64,000 nucleotides of DNA, from positions 170,387 to 234,386 of the forward strand of contig NW_019775601.1 of the NCBI RefSeq assembly GCF_001039355.2, in the 5' to 3' direction. Source of the DNA: Lingula anatina. Lineage: Eukaryota > Brachiopoda > Lingulata > Lingulida > Lingulidae. The translations under genes and the position numbers were made by a program. Below the pieces are notes generated by a model, which did no database searches, was not told the DNA's origin, and worked only from the letters and a program-made list of their open reading frames with translations. Positions 34,301-45,752 of the stretch are shown here, piece after piece; the stretch's first letter is position 1, and every line of letters starts with the position of its first letter.

Positions 34301-36208
34301 AACTGAACAGAGTTTATAGTGTTGTTCTTTGTTACTGTGGTTGACTTGCTATCTTTTGATTTCAATGAGAGCACTTGTTTACACTTTTTAATTGAGGTAT
34401 TCTTTAACCTTGTCTTCCTCTTGGTTTTCGGGCTATTACGTTTGGATTTTACAATAAGCAAATGCCTGTTTTTTCGCTTAATTTTCATCTTCGTTGATTT
34501 CTTAGTTCTTTCTCTTCTTGTGTTCTTCAGATCGGCATTCTTTGTGACGGAATGCAAGTCTTCACTCTCTTTTGAAGTAATATTATTGACGTCGCTTTTT
34601 AATGTTTTATCTTCTCCTTGAGTGTCACGAACGATGGAGTCCTGGGCAGGTGGTGAGCTCGGAAAACCGTCACTGCCGTTTGATGTCGGCGATAACAGAC
34701 CACTGCCCGCCCTGCTCCAACCTTTTCTAAGAGAATACTTCCACGCTTGGACATCTCGGGCCCACGGACAAAAACGAAATTCACTTTCATTGTAATCTAA
34801 CTTCGGTTTCTTTGGACTGTGTGACGTGCTACGTTTCCTTGATTTCACAGATACCTGTTTAAAGGTATTTCTTGTGATGGCGTCTTTTGAGGGCGTGTCC
34901 GGAGAAACGTCCTTCACTGGAGACACTTTGATGCGTGTTTCCTTGGGATCGCTGAGAGAGGGTATGGTCATGAGCGCAGTCACAGTGGGCGTGGACGGTG
35001 GGTGTGGTTTGATGGTCGTGGTGGGCGTGGCCTCAGTTGGATTATCATCTGTGGGCGTGGTCTTGATGGGCGTGTTCTCGCTGCCCGTGTTCATTGTTTT
35101 GATAGGAGGATTCTCTGCTGAAAGACTTGCATGGATATCATTTGGTTGGCAGCCGTCTGGAAAAGTATCATTTGGAGAATGCTGCACAGGAAGAGTATCA
35201 GTTTTCGGTAAGTTAACAGAAAGAACGCCTTTTTGGGAAGTGACACTATAATAGAAATTATCTGAAGGCTCTTGTTTAACATTCACTGGGATCTCATCCA
35301 CTGTCTGTGTTTTGATGGTATCAAGAGTTTCAGACAGTACATCACGAGTTTTATCCGACTGATCTTTAGAATTGCCCGCCTTAAAATCCGTCGCCATTTC
35401 AGAATCATTAGGCTCCTTCTTAACACTCAGTGAAGTCACAGATGCTATCTGCAAAGGTAATTCATTTTGTAATTCTGTCGTTTTGTCGGACACCTCTGAA
35501 GATTTGTTCGTTGTGTTGACGTTGGCTTTGGAAACATTTCCATCCTGACTGTCTGGGGGTTCTGTCTTTATCTTAATGGTTGGCATGGCGACGCTTGGTC
35601 CGGTGGTGAGACCAGAGGCGGGTGCCGGAACTTCAACAATTCCATCTAAGTCTTCAGTGCCCAAAGTCCTGAAAGACCCGTCTTCAATGCCGTCCGACTT
35701 CAAGCCGTGCATGTTTAACTTGTGTAGCACCATGCGTGCCCTACTAACGGCGGAATACCGGCACCCATCAACACCGCATTTCAGGATTTGGTGGCAATCT
35801 TTGAAATGTTTCAACACGTCGCACATGTCCGTTGATGAAAACTGGCAGAGATTGCAGAAATTCTGAGTTGTTCCTAGGAGAATCACAGCGTCGGGGTGAA
35901 TGGACGTTCCTGACTCCTCTTCCTTGGTTGTGCCCTCCTTTTTGACAACACTCGGTAACTCCTTTTTGATGGGGACTGGATTTGAGTGTCGGACACTGGC
36001 TAGCCGTTTTAACACGTCCGTGTTGATCCCGTTAAGGCCGTACAGTTTATTTTTCACGGACGCTTGATCCAGTAACATTTTCTCTGACTTGGCCATTTTT
36101 AAAATGGCCTCGGAGTTAATGCCGTTCTTCCCGCGCAGCCTGTGCATGTTTAGCGATGTTTCGAGGCTCAAGATGTTGGTTTCATCTACAGGATCATTTA
36201 CAGGATCA
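27691..36208 (-). CDS. Large two-C2H2-finger protein with SUMO motifs, RG box and N/Q-rich tail
   Basis: Family not recognised. Exons found: 28836-36208, 28018-28170 and 27691-27821, with canonical junctions. The first coding exon, with the true start, was not located upstream of the acceptor at 36209. After removing the assembly duplication at 33199 the visible protein is about 1,936 residues. From the N-terminus: two similar NGIN-[ST] motifs; C2H2 fingers (C-x2-C-x12-H-x4-H, then C-x4-C-x12-H-x4-H; about 35780-35860); repeated SUMO-consensus sites (IKTEPPD, VKKEPND, VKQEPSD); a very long charged Ser/Thr/Lys/Glu-rich disordered region with nuclear-localisation-like clusters; an RG dipeptide run (about 29040-29095); and a tail rich in Asn, Gln, Gly, Trp and Ser, including ten consecutive Asn codons. 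A nuclear, RNA- or chromatin-associated role is inference. Confidence 0.8.
28310..28392. repeat. T-rich low-complexity tract
   Basis: An ATTT-type and homopolymeric T tract lies in the intron between the two exons at 28018-28170 and 28836-36208. It is followed by a GA-rich stretch at 28680-28757. Neither shows coding or element structure. Confidence 0.8.
29030..29100 (-). other. RG-dipeptide repeat (RGG-box-like) coding segment
   Basis: On the minus strand this codes for about 12 consecutive Arg-Gly units, bounded by NIFGRGRG and GRGQFYNKSS. RG-rich boxes are commonly RNA-binding and targets of arginine methylation. Together with the downstream Asn/Gln/Gly-rich tail (28018-28170 and 27691-27821) it gives the protein a low-complexity C-terminus typical of RNP-condensate proteins. 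The functional reading is inference. Confidence 0.85.
31355..35122 (-). repeat. Two allelic copies of one coding block, joined at N 33199
   Basis: The block at 33200-35122 repeats 31355-33198 at very high identity in the same reading frame. The copies differ by point changes and by two in-frame length differences: 33 bp near 33407 and 48 bp near 33758, both present only in the 33200-35122 copy. The join is a single N directly at the boundary. This is most simply the two haplotypes placed in series. The continuous 2,474-residue frame across it is therefore inflated by about 615-640 residues. Confidence 0.8.
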
Positions 36209-38885
36209 CTGGAAATAGAGAAAATGTAATATAGTCTATTTAAACGGAGAAAAATTAAGACACTCTATGTAAAGTCTTACGCGACCTTCTACACAATAGC
36301 TCTGAAACAGATTGCACATAAAGGTGATTCAGTATCGATAAATAAAATAACGAATGATCATTTTAAAAACTTGAAAATCAAATTGCCAGATAATCTAACA
36401 AATTATGGTATTAAAATCGACACAATAATCCAACCCTTAAAAGTTTCAAACCAGATATATTTATGGCAGTATTATGTATGAACTCATACTATTATTACAG
36501 CATGGTCTCTCTGCTGTAAGTTCACTAGTCTCCCCATATGTGGTGCAGACTTTTAAGTTTGCAGTTTTAAAAAAACTCTCTCTGCTTCCCTTCACACATG
36601 GAGACCCTGTGGTATGTAATGGATCCCTATGCAATGTGACCTAATAAAGTGAGTGTTCTGCCCGGTCATAAGCATACGGAATTTTTGTACTGCAAGAAAG
36701 CTGTCAGTTTATTTTGGAGTTTTTTTTTTCCTCTGAAGGGGGGGGGGGTGATTATAATAACAACTATGTCAAATTAAAATTCATTTCCCAATAAAGGAAA
36801 GTCCCCGAAACGCAACAGAGACGACGTGGCATTTCATTTTGCGTTGAACTGTAGACGTGTATCAAACCTTCATCATGAATACATCTGGAATCAAGACAAC
36901 CGTATGCCGTCTGTAGCTTATGAATAATACTAAAAGATAATTCTTCATATCACCATGTGAAAAATAAGTATGAATAATTTATTACAGACAATAGAGAGGT
37001 CTGGTCATAGATTGTAATCGTCTTTGGATGGCGCGTGGAGATAAGCTGATACTAATCAGCTCCGCGTTCCTAAATTTAAACTATGCCTCTAATATGGTGT
37101 CAATTAACTCGGCTATTTTTGTTGTGATTTTTTTCCGGGGTCTGTGGAAAAATAGACGTCGTGAAGAAAAATGATTTATATAAAAAAACCAAAGAGCATT
37201 TCATGGAGCGTTGCAAATGAAAAGGTCAAATTAAAAAGATATTTACTCTGCGTCACAGCCTCCCTGCTTAACCTTACACCAATTCATAACGCCGGCGTTG
37301 TGATTGAGTCAGTATTAGATTTCCTCTCACAGCTTTATCAGGCCATTGAATCGATCTATTGTTTAATACATACTTATCGGTAGAATATGTGTCGTAACTT
37401 TAAACGAACCTATTTCTTGGATTTACATATCTCATTGTGTGAAATCAACCATCATTATTCCAGACGATAAGCCCAGATAGAAAAAACGTCACGATATGTA
37501 ATTTTGATATATTTAGCTCATTGTTTCAACCAGTTTGTCTCGTGTTAAATATAATTTAATTTTCACGTCTATCTCTCCGGGCTTACCCAACGGGGCGTCC
37601 GTACCTCCATGTCGAGTTAGAAATAATTCGCTGTGTTCCTTGGTTATTTTGCAGGTGAAATAGACAAACTTTATTAGCATATCTGTGGTTAAGAGCGGTT
37701 ATTTGTCACCAAAAATCAGCAAAAGAAATTAGCTCAGAAATTTAATTTCCTTGGTTGTTTGCGTTTACGTGATTCACCTGAAGTCAAAATCTCCCTAACA
37801 TTCATTTATAAAAATTTTCTTTTGACAGCGACATTTACCACCTTGGGAAACATACGTTCCAAAACGAGTGCATATTAAACTCAAGTTCAACAAAGTCCAA
37901 TTCAGACACATTTGTATAAACAATGTAGAAATATCAATCAGGCCCTTGGGTTCACTGTTCACATTGGTTAACAATCAAAAAGAAATCTGGAAAAGAGACT
38001 ACGGACGAAACAGTTGAGGATTTTCTATCCTTTCTTGTCGTGATATATGACATCTATTTAAACTGGATACAGTCCATAAAAAAGATTATGCAAAGCTCTA
38101 AGAGAGAGCGTACCTAGCTTTCTCTGGAGGACGTGATGAGACAACTGCATGCAAGGATTTCTCCCTCTACAATAGATAAATCGTCTATTTCATGCAAATA
38201 TACAGTAAACGTATTCTTGAAGAAATCCCATGAGCATAACAAGTTTGCGTGTGGACGTAAAATTTTGTGAGCAGAAAACAGAAAACAAACGGGGAAAATT
38301 ATGGAAAATATAGACCCCCCCCCCCCCCCCCCCATCACCATGAACGGTACACACGCGAATATTCACGGAGAGAGAGAGAGAGAGAGATTCAAATAAGGAT
38401 TTATAGAGTTTTCAGTATTGAGGTCAGCATTCATACTTCCATTATAAAACTATCGCATACCAACCTTCTACGGTCCTTCTCCCTCAGTTAGCGTTGTTCC
38501 TCCACATTCTCTGCATACATACGACATTAGATCATTCCCCAATACGTACATTATTCTCGGTTCACAAACTTGATACTCATAGCGAGCGTTGGAGAGAGAG
38601 AGAGAGAGATCAGTGCAGCCGTGTATTCTCTGTAAATCCTGGCACGATCAGTTCATACATCACAGGTTGAATGCCACTTGACCCACTGCCCACCACAGGT
38701 AATTACAGCAGGAGACTTGATGAAAAGGTAGCCGCCTGTAATTATTTCGCCACATACTCGCGAGAATGTACCCCCTCACACGGGGTGCTGATCCTAGGCT
38801 GCAGTAGCCTCTGCTACAGTCTCGTAGTTAAAAACATTTCGTGCTGTTTGAGCATCCATCCCAAGCAGCAGTATTGGTCGTAATT

Positions 38886-38888
<3 letters not shown>

Positions 38889-38937
<49 letters not shown>
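38889..38937. repeat. (AT)n microsatellite
   Basis: About 24 uninterrupted AT dinucleotides in non-coding sequence. Confidence 0.95.
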
Positions 38938-38938
<1 letters not shown>

Positions 38939-40080
38939 TTGTAGGTTGCACTAGCCTTTAATTAGTAACACGTGAGGAAGGTGAACATCAGGAGGTGCTC
39001 TAATTCTTCGCATTTCCTCACTCTGAGAGTTTCTTCAATATTTGCACCATGAAATAGGCGCCTTTTTACCCGACGCCTATACCCACTGTTCAGGAGAAGA
39101 GTAACAGAAATCCGTCACAGCCAGTTAGCATAATTTAATACTTTCAAGATAAAAAACGAACAACTCATCGAACCGAGGAGTAAATTAACGACCATGCACG
39201 GAAATATCCATGCAAAACCTGTCACCTGTTTTTATTTGTTGCCGTATTTCACTTGCTACTTTACTTATCCGACTAACCTCGAAGTCTCGCTGGTTTGATT
39301 TTATATTTAGTCCACAAGACATTTGACTCTCTTGATTATTTCATTCCTTGCACTAAATTCACGTAAGACATTATCAGTTTTAGTGCAACGTTCGTGTGCG
39401 AGCTGGGAAAGAAGTTAATTAATATTGCCTTACAGCAGAATTCTGGACTATTTTGTCGGCTTTGTACCGTTTGCACTGGTAATGAAATAATTGGCACGCT
39501 GTTTATTTGACGTATTGTGAAGTACTAATTCCAGCTATTAAATCTCAGCAAGGTTAGTGTTTGTTCTAATTGTCACATTTAACGCTTTTCTTTAAACACA
39601 ATAAAGACAGACCTGCTGGGTCGGGATAAACCTTTTACCTGCACCAACACGCCTGATAAATGATCTTTTCATTAACCTTTAAAGATTATATATATATATA
39701 TTACGTAACTCGTACATAACACGCGACTGGTGCACATTACGTGTTTTATATCCACTTAGAGGCTCCTTTAACACCCTCTGGCTTTCTCAAATCATGGAAA
39801 TATATCTAAATGTGCTTCTATGTTTTGACACTCATTAAATTAATTGAATTATATATCAAAATATAGTGATCAACAGCATCGACAACTAATTAGTTTTTTC
39901 TGGGGGAGAGGGCATTTTCAATGGATTATTGTCAAGTGCCTTTACTGACTTTACTAACATTAAAATAAAGACAATAGAATTCAAAATTCCGTTCAAAATA
40001 AGTATTTTACACGATATGCTTTAAGGAACAATTTCATTGATATTATTTGCACGTAATGGGATTCCTACTCTACACATACT

Positions 40081-40380
40081 AATGTAAAATGTCGCTGTTG
40101 ATCTATTTAAAGCTTAATTCCTTGTCGCATAGGTATATTACCCACAAGTCATAAGAGTTTCAACGAGTCGTTTTACAGCTACTCACACGGCGCCTTTCCT
40201 GCTGCAATATCCCCGACCTCAGCTGATGCTAATGTAAAATGTCGCTGTTGATCTATTTAAAGCTTAATTCCTTGTCGCATAGGTATATTACCCACAAGTC
40301 ATAAGAGTTTCAACGAGTCGTTTTACAGCTACTCACACGGCGCCTTTCCTGCTGCAATATTCCCGACCTCAGCTGATGCT
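40081..40380. repeat. Direct tandem duplication, 2 x 150 bp
   Basis: The unit beginning AATGTAAAATGTCGCTGTTG at 40081-40230 is repeated at 40231-40380. I see a single difference (CCCCG versus TCCCG near the unit end). No N separates the copies, so unlike the other duplications here it is probably a real, recent tandem duplication. It has no coding content I can see. Confidence 0.9.
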
Positions 40381-41539
40381 GCCTTCATATCCGCTGATAT
40401 CTCTGTAGAAATTTACGTAACCTTATAGCCTAACCGAAGTTAAGTTTAAAAACATTTTCATATGGTAGATGTCAAAACAACAAGATAACTGAAGAGTTCA
40501 AAAAGCAGCGTTCAGGCTTTCTCACAGGCAGGATCAAGGTTACGTCATCTTTTTTTTAAAGTCATTTCAGGCCCTATATTCTTTACTAACTTCTCCCCAG
40601 ATTAATGATGTCTGAGAAACAGTTTTATCCAAAATGGGCCGCGTTGTAAGTTATACCATTACGAGACTTTACCAGTACAAAAATAGCTCATCATTTACTG
40701 AAAGATTAGACAACGCGAAGGGTCTTTTTACAGAAATCAGGACAGAGATATTTGACCTCAGGGTGTAGTTGATGGCATCAGCAGCGTTTATTTTCGCGTT
40801 CGTCAAGAGTAGTGTGGGATAAAGATGTCGTCTTTTTGTCAAAACAAGAAAGAAAAAAAAATAATTGTGGAATCATACACGGCGCAGAGCAATATGACCT
40901 TCACATTAATTCTACTTTAATATCTCTAGCACCGTGCTTGTTATCAAGTGGTTACCTGGCAAATAGTAATTTCAGTTAATAAAGCAATTCGAGAACAGTG
41001 TCAATTCTATTTTATCTAGTACTGTTGTTATAGTTGATAAGAAGCAGCGGAGCAAAGATGGAAGATAGCGGGCACAAACAAAATTAGCTTTTTATCCGTT
41101 TTCATTTACTGCTTTTGTAGATTTTATGCCTTTGTGAGTCTAGAACTTGGGGAATAAGTGGAAGATTTTGCAAAAGCACAAATTAATAATCTCATTGTAA
41201 AAATACACACTTTAATTGACATAATTTGAAAAAAAGAACAAATGTAAACGCACATGAATACGAACTCTAAATACACAAACATATGTTATAAACATATACG
41301 ATCAAAATAGATTAATAATTGGACCATAATTCGGTTTTATTCTTTTCTTTCTGAAAATTCGTTTGCATTACCAAAGTCGAAATAACATCCGTTGAGATCC
41401 GTTGGTATATTCCGCCATGACGCTCTGACAGTGGTCAAAATGTCCGATTCATGACTGCGATTGTTTTGTCATGACGAACCACCAGTGGTCTAAACGTCTG
41501 TTTCATGGTTGCGATTGTATTGTCATGATGCACCACCTG

Positions 41540-41763
41540 CTACTTCTTACCGAGGCGGTGCTTCCTCTTTGAGTGCTTAGTGTGTTTGGAGTGCTTCGTA
41601 GGTCTTGTTGGTGGCAGCGAATGCGGATGTGATGGCCAACCGGATGCAGTGTTCTGTTCCGGTATATGTGGGCTGTGACGGTGCGGGCTATGGCGGTGTG
41701 GGCTGTGGCGGTGCGGGCTGCGGGGACGTGAACGGGGACCATGGTGACTGTGGTGATGATGCG
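41540..41763 (-). CDS. Paralogue A: His-rich repeat and basic C-terminal tail exon
   Basis: The last exon starts AHHHHSHHGPRSRPR and continues with three SPHRH pentapeptides encoded by 15-bp units (about 41671-41721). Then come QNTASGWPSHPHSLPP, a segment shared with the paralogue, and a Lys/His-rich end, KHSKHTKHSKRKHRLGKK, before the stop. Clustered histidines suggest metal or pH-dependent binding; this is inference. The other paralogue has the shared core and a basic end but no His repeats. Confidence 0.85.
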
Positions 41764-43866
41764 CTGAAAAAGAAAACATGGTGATGAGGGTCACATTTAG
41801 ATAAGTAGGCCTACTCAATATTTATTACTGTATGTAACACCTACCTGATACAAGCATTGGTTAGTTTTTGATGAAATGGCAATTGATGGGTATTATGAGA
41901 AGAGAACAAGTTTTATTCAATGATGATCTAAGCTATGCAAATCCCTTCAGGATGGAAGACAAGATAACGAGAGCCCCACATGTGACCGGCTACTGCGCCG
42001 AACATCAGAGCACTTATGAAGTTGCGGTCACTTTTACTTAAAAAAGCTAACAAATTCCCGGAAATATCAAGGTTGGACCTTGATAATAACAATTATAAAC
42101 CCGTTTTCGAGGTATACGTTACTCATTTTGACTCATCCTCGAAATAGAAACAGAGACTGGCAGACTTTTCTTATGACAGTAAAAAAATAAACTGAAAAAT
42201 AGAACTTCAGAGAAGATCAATTTCTCAGTTGTTTCGCAGAGGGTATACCTTAATGATAACGGGAACATTGCTGAATTTACAGGAATATTCAATTTTGCCA
42301 TATTAAGCTCTGTCGCACTTTGTACGCTATAAGATCTACCTACCGCTCACGTAGGGATTGTAGCAACATTCAAACAACACGTGCAGCACAGGAAGTGAAG
42401 TGCTCGCGGTCCCACACGGGAAGTGAGTGGTGCACACGTCCTCTTCGTCACACCGGCTACGGAGTAAGTCCCTAGTTTCTGTGGCCGAACTGCACGTGCC
42501 GTTTGTACAGACGAGAACGTCGTGGATCTGGCAGAAATAGGAAGTGTTTTTAAGGATTATTGAACTTAACAGAATCATATGTCAGTACGGGCAAACGCAC
42601 TGGAGAGTTTATATTATCAGCCAAGATATTATATGTTCATTCTTTCGCCCTACAAAACAGTATTTGACGGATTACGCTAATATTGAATAATAATAATAAT
42701 AATGATAATAATCAAATGTTTTAGTAAAAAAGAATTAAATTATAAAATTGCACTTTCACAAAACTAATGACAGAAGTGAAGATGACCCCACCCTGATAAT
42801 GCTGGTGTAGTGCTGCTGGTCACATGACAGGTCTAGCAGCGCCTCCCTGCGGCAGTCAAAATGGACGTCGTGTTTTGTTGCTGAAATATGGAGAACTCGT
42901 GGGGATAGATAGTATTACAACTACATGATCGGCAGCGGTTTTGATCTTGCAGTTTCTGACATACTTGCGCACAGTAGAGACATAACTCGACAACTGCGCC
43001 AAATTTTGCTTTTTAAGATCATATTATCATATTTCCGTCTGATAGCTATTTCTTTAAATTTTTACATCCATATTAAGATTGTTAGTTTTGTTGCTATGGT
43101 GATTTGAATTTTGGATTCAATTACTACAGAACCTTATAGGGAATATAATCGTTTTTGCATATTTTTCAACTTTCTTCACAGATGAACAGCGTTCAAAGCC
43201 CATGGTCATCAGTACATATGACAGATATAGACGAAAAAATGTAGGTACCCCCCCCCCACACACACACACACAGGCGTGTGCCTAATTCTTTGCAATACCC
43301 AAATGTTAACAAATGGCACAAAACTGGATGCAAATGTGAAGGAAATTGTCATTTTTCATCTTATTTTTTAAAACTGAAATCCACCATAAAATATAATACT
43401 TTAAGAAATAATAATATTTTTAGAGACTGGTTTTACTTTGAACTTACCCCAACAACAGAACACATTACAGAGCTGTGTCTCCCGCAGATGTGTGCCGCAT
43501 TTAGTCGGGTTAAGGCAGCGTCTAGTTCTGGTTTGGACGCCACCGTCACAACTCTCGGAGCAATTACTCCACGGCGTCCACTCCGTGTAAACCGTATCTG
43601 AGAAAAAAAATTAAAATTAAACTTTTTATGATGAATAAGGAGATCCCAAATCATTACTGTCACAGAAGATATCATTTTATGATTATGTACAATGAAATAT
43701 TTAAATCTCAACTATTTTCAAACATTTCGGATGAACATTTTTGTTGTAGAATAAACGCAAAATTTACCAGGCACAATGAAAAAAAGCACTATTGGTTCGT
43801 TTGTCCAATGTCCTAGATATCAATCAAGGCACGTTTGACTCATGCCAAAAAAAAAAAAATAGATAA

Positions 43867-43916
<50 letters not shown>

Positions 43917-45702
43917 GGTAAAAATCGAGCCAAACTTACCCTCGTCCACCCAGCCCTCAACAGTCGCGCGACAGATCATGTCTCTGAATTGGCGCGTCTT
44001 GTCCTTCAGCTCACTAAACAAGTCCACGGCCAAAACGGTCTCATTGACCGGCTCTGTCGCTATGTACTGTAACTCGGTCATATTATAATCGGCAACACCT
44101 ATGGCAATAACCGTGACGTTGGCATTGTGAACCTTAATTAATAGAAAGGAGAACGGTTCGATTAATTTTCACATGAAAATGGACTCTCACACATTTTATT
44201 TGTAATTATTTTGTGTTGTACATATCAATTATACTTTTGCCTCCACCTATAAAATAGACTCTTTGCTGTAGATGTACATATTACCAGTATCTTAATATAG
44301 TTTATGGAATTATTTTTTAGTTATTCTGCAACTTATGTATTGCAGTTCTTGTTTAATTGTCCAGTAAGGTTTGCAGGAGGACACCTACCAAGTCAGCAGC
44401 AATAGCGGTAGCCTCGGGATCTGTAGAACCACCGTCTATAACGAGCACAGCCACGTCTTGCACATCAGGTCGATCACCGTTTTCTTCCTGGAGGATATCG
44501 TTTCTGGATAAAATGAAAGTTTACTACTACCTTATTAGCCATTTCATACGCGTGTTTATCTACCCATTCGTCCCATTTTATTACATATACTAAGATTTTT
44601 TTATTTTTTGATACTTCGAAAGTATTTTGAAGTTAGAATCATGATAAAGTATGCAGATTATTTTATTTCACATTTCGTTTTGATTTTTAAGTTTTTGCGT
44701 CATTTTTTCCTTTGAAGAGATCTGCATCAAGAGTGAGTTAGGAGGGGCAGGGTGAGACGTTATGTTGAAAAACCAAAGCTCACAGCAGCGAGTTCAACGC
44801 AGTATCTGAATTGGTGAGTCCTCTCTTGTAGGGAATCTTGTCTATATTTTGGATGAGCGTTTCGAAATCAAGTGTTGTGTTGAGATGGAATTCCACCTAG
44901 AAATAATTAATAATCAGTAATTAACAAATGAAAAACAAATGTCTACAAAATATTTATAAAGATCTCATTTGCGGATCAACTTTGTTGTGAATACTCTCTT
45001 TAATATTATCCTATCAAACCGTNAGCGTTCAAAGCCCATGGTCATCAGTACATATGACAGATATAGACGAAAAAATGTAGGTACCCCCCCCCCACACACA
45101 CACACACAGGCGTGTGCCTAATTCTTTGCAATACCCAAATGTTAACAAATGGCACAAAACTGGATGCAAATGTGAAGGAAATTGTCATTTTTCATCTTAT
45201 TTTTTAAAACTGAAATCCACCATAAAATATAATACTTTAAGAAATAATAATATTTTTAGAGACTGGTTTTACTTTGAACTTACCCCAACAACAGAACACA
45301 TTACAGAGCTGTGTCTCCCGCAGATGTGTGCCGCATTTAGTCGGGTTAAGGCAGCGTCTAGTTCTGGTTTGGACGCCACCGTCACAACTCTCGGAGCAAT
45401 TACTCCACGGCGTCCACTCCGTGTAAACCGTATCTGAGAAAAAAAATTAAAATTAAACTTTTTATGATGAATAAGGAGATCCCAAATCATTACTGTCACA
45501 GAAGATATCATTTTATGATTATGTACAATGAAATATTTAAATCTCAACTATTTTCAAACATTTCGGATGAACATTTTTGTTGTAGAATAAACGCAAAATT
45601 TACCAGGCACAATGAAAAAAAGCACTATTGGTTCGTTTGTCCAATGTCCTAGATATCAATCAAGGCACGTTTGACTCATGCCAAAAAAAAAAAAATAGAT
45701 AA

Positions 45703-45752
<50 letters not shown>

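Larger units (their letters stand above)
36209..41539. other. Gene-poor 5.3-kb region upstream of the zinc-finger gene
   Basis: It must contain the missing 5' exon(s) and promoter of the minus-strand zinc-finger gene, or these lie in the adjoining intron, but I found no exon with a compatible phase-2 donor. Candidate donors at 36279 and 38111 were tested and fail on stops or phase. Recognisable contents: poly-C at 38315-38333, GA runs at 38368-38388 and 38591-38609, an AT run at 38889-38937, and a 150-bp tandem duplication at 40081-40380. Confidence 0.6.

Noticed and set aside
28744-35251. Many plus-strand open frames of 60-141 codons opposite the finger gene
   Set aside because: They are antisense shadows of the long coding exon, with Phe/Ser/Leu-rich composition mirroring Lys/Glu/Asp codons; no domains or splice sites.
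36279-38150. Candidate first exons of the finger gene at donors near 36279 and 38111
   Set aside because: The first has an in-frame stop just before the junction. The second ends in phase 1, whereas the acceptor at 36209 needs phase 2.
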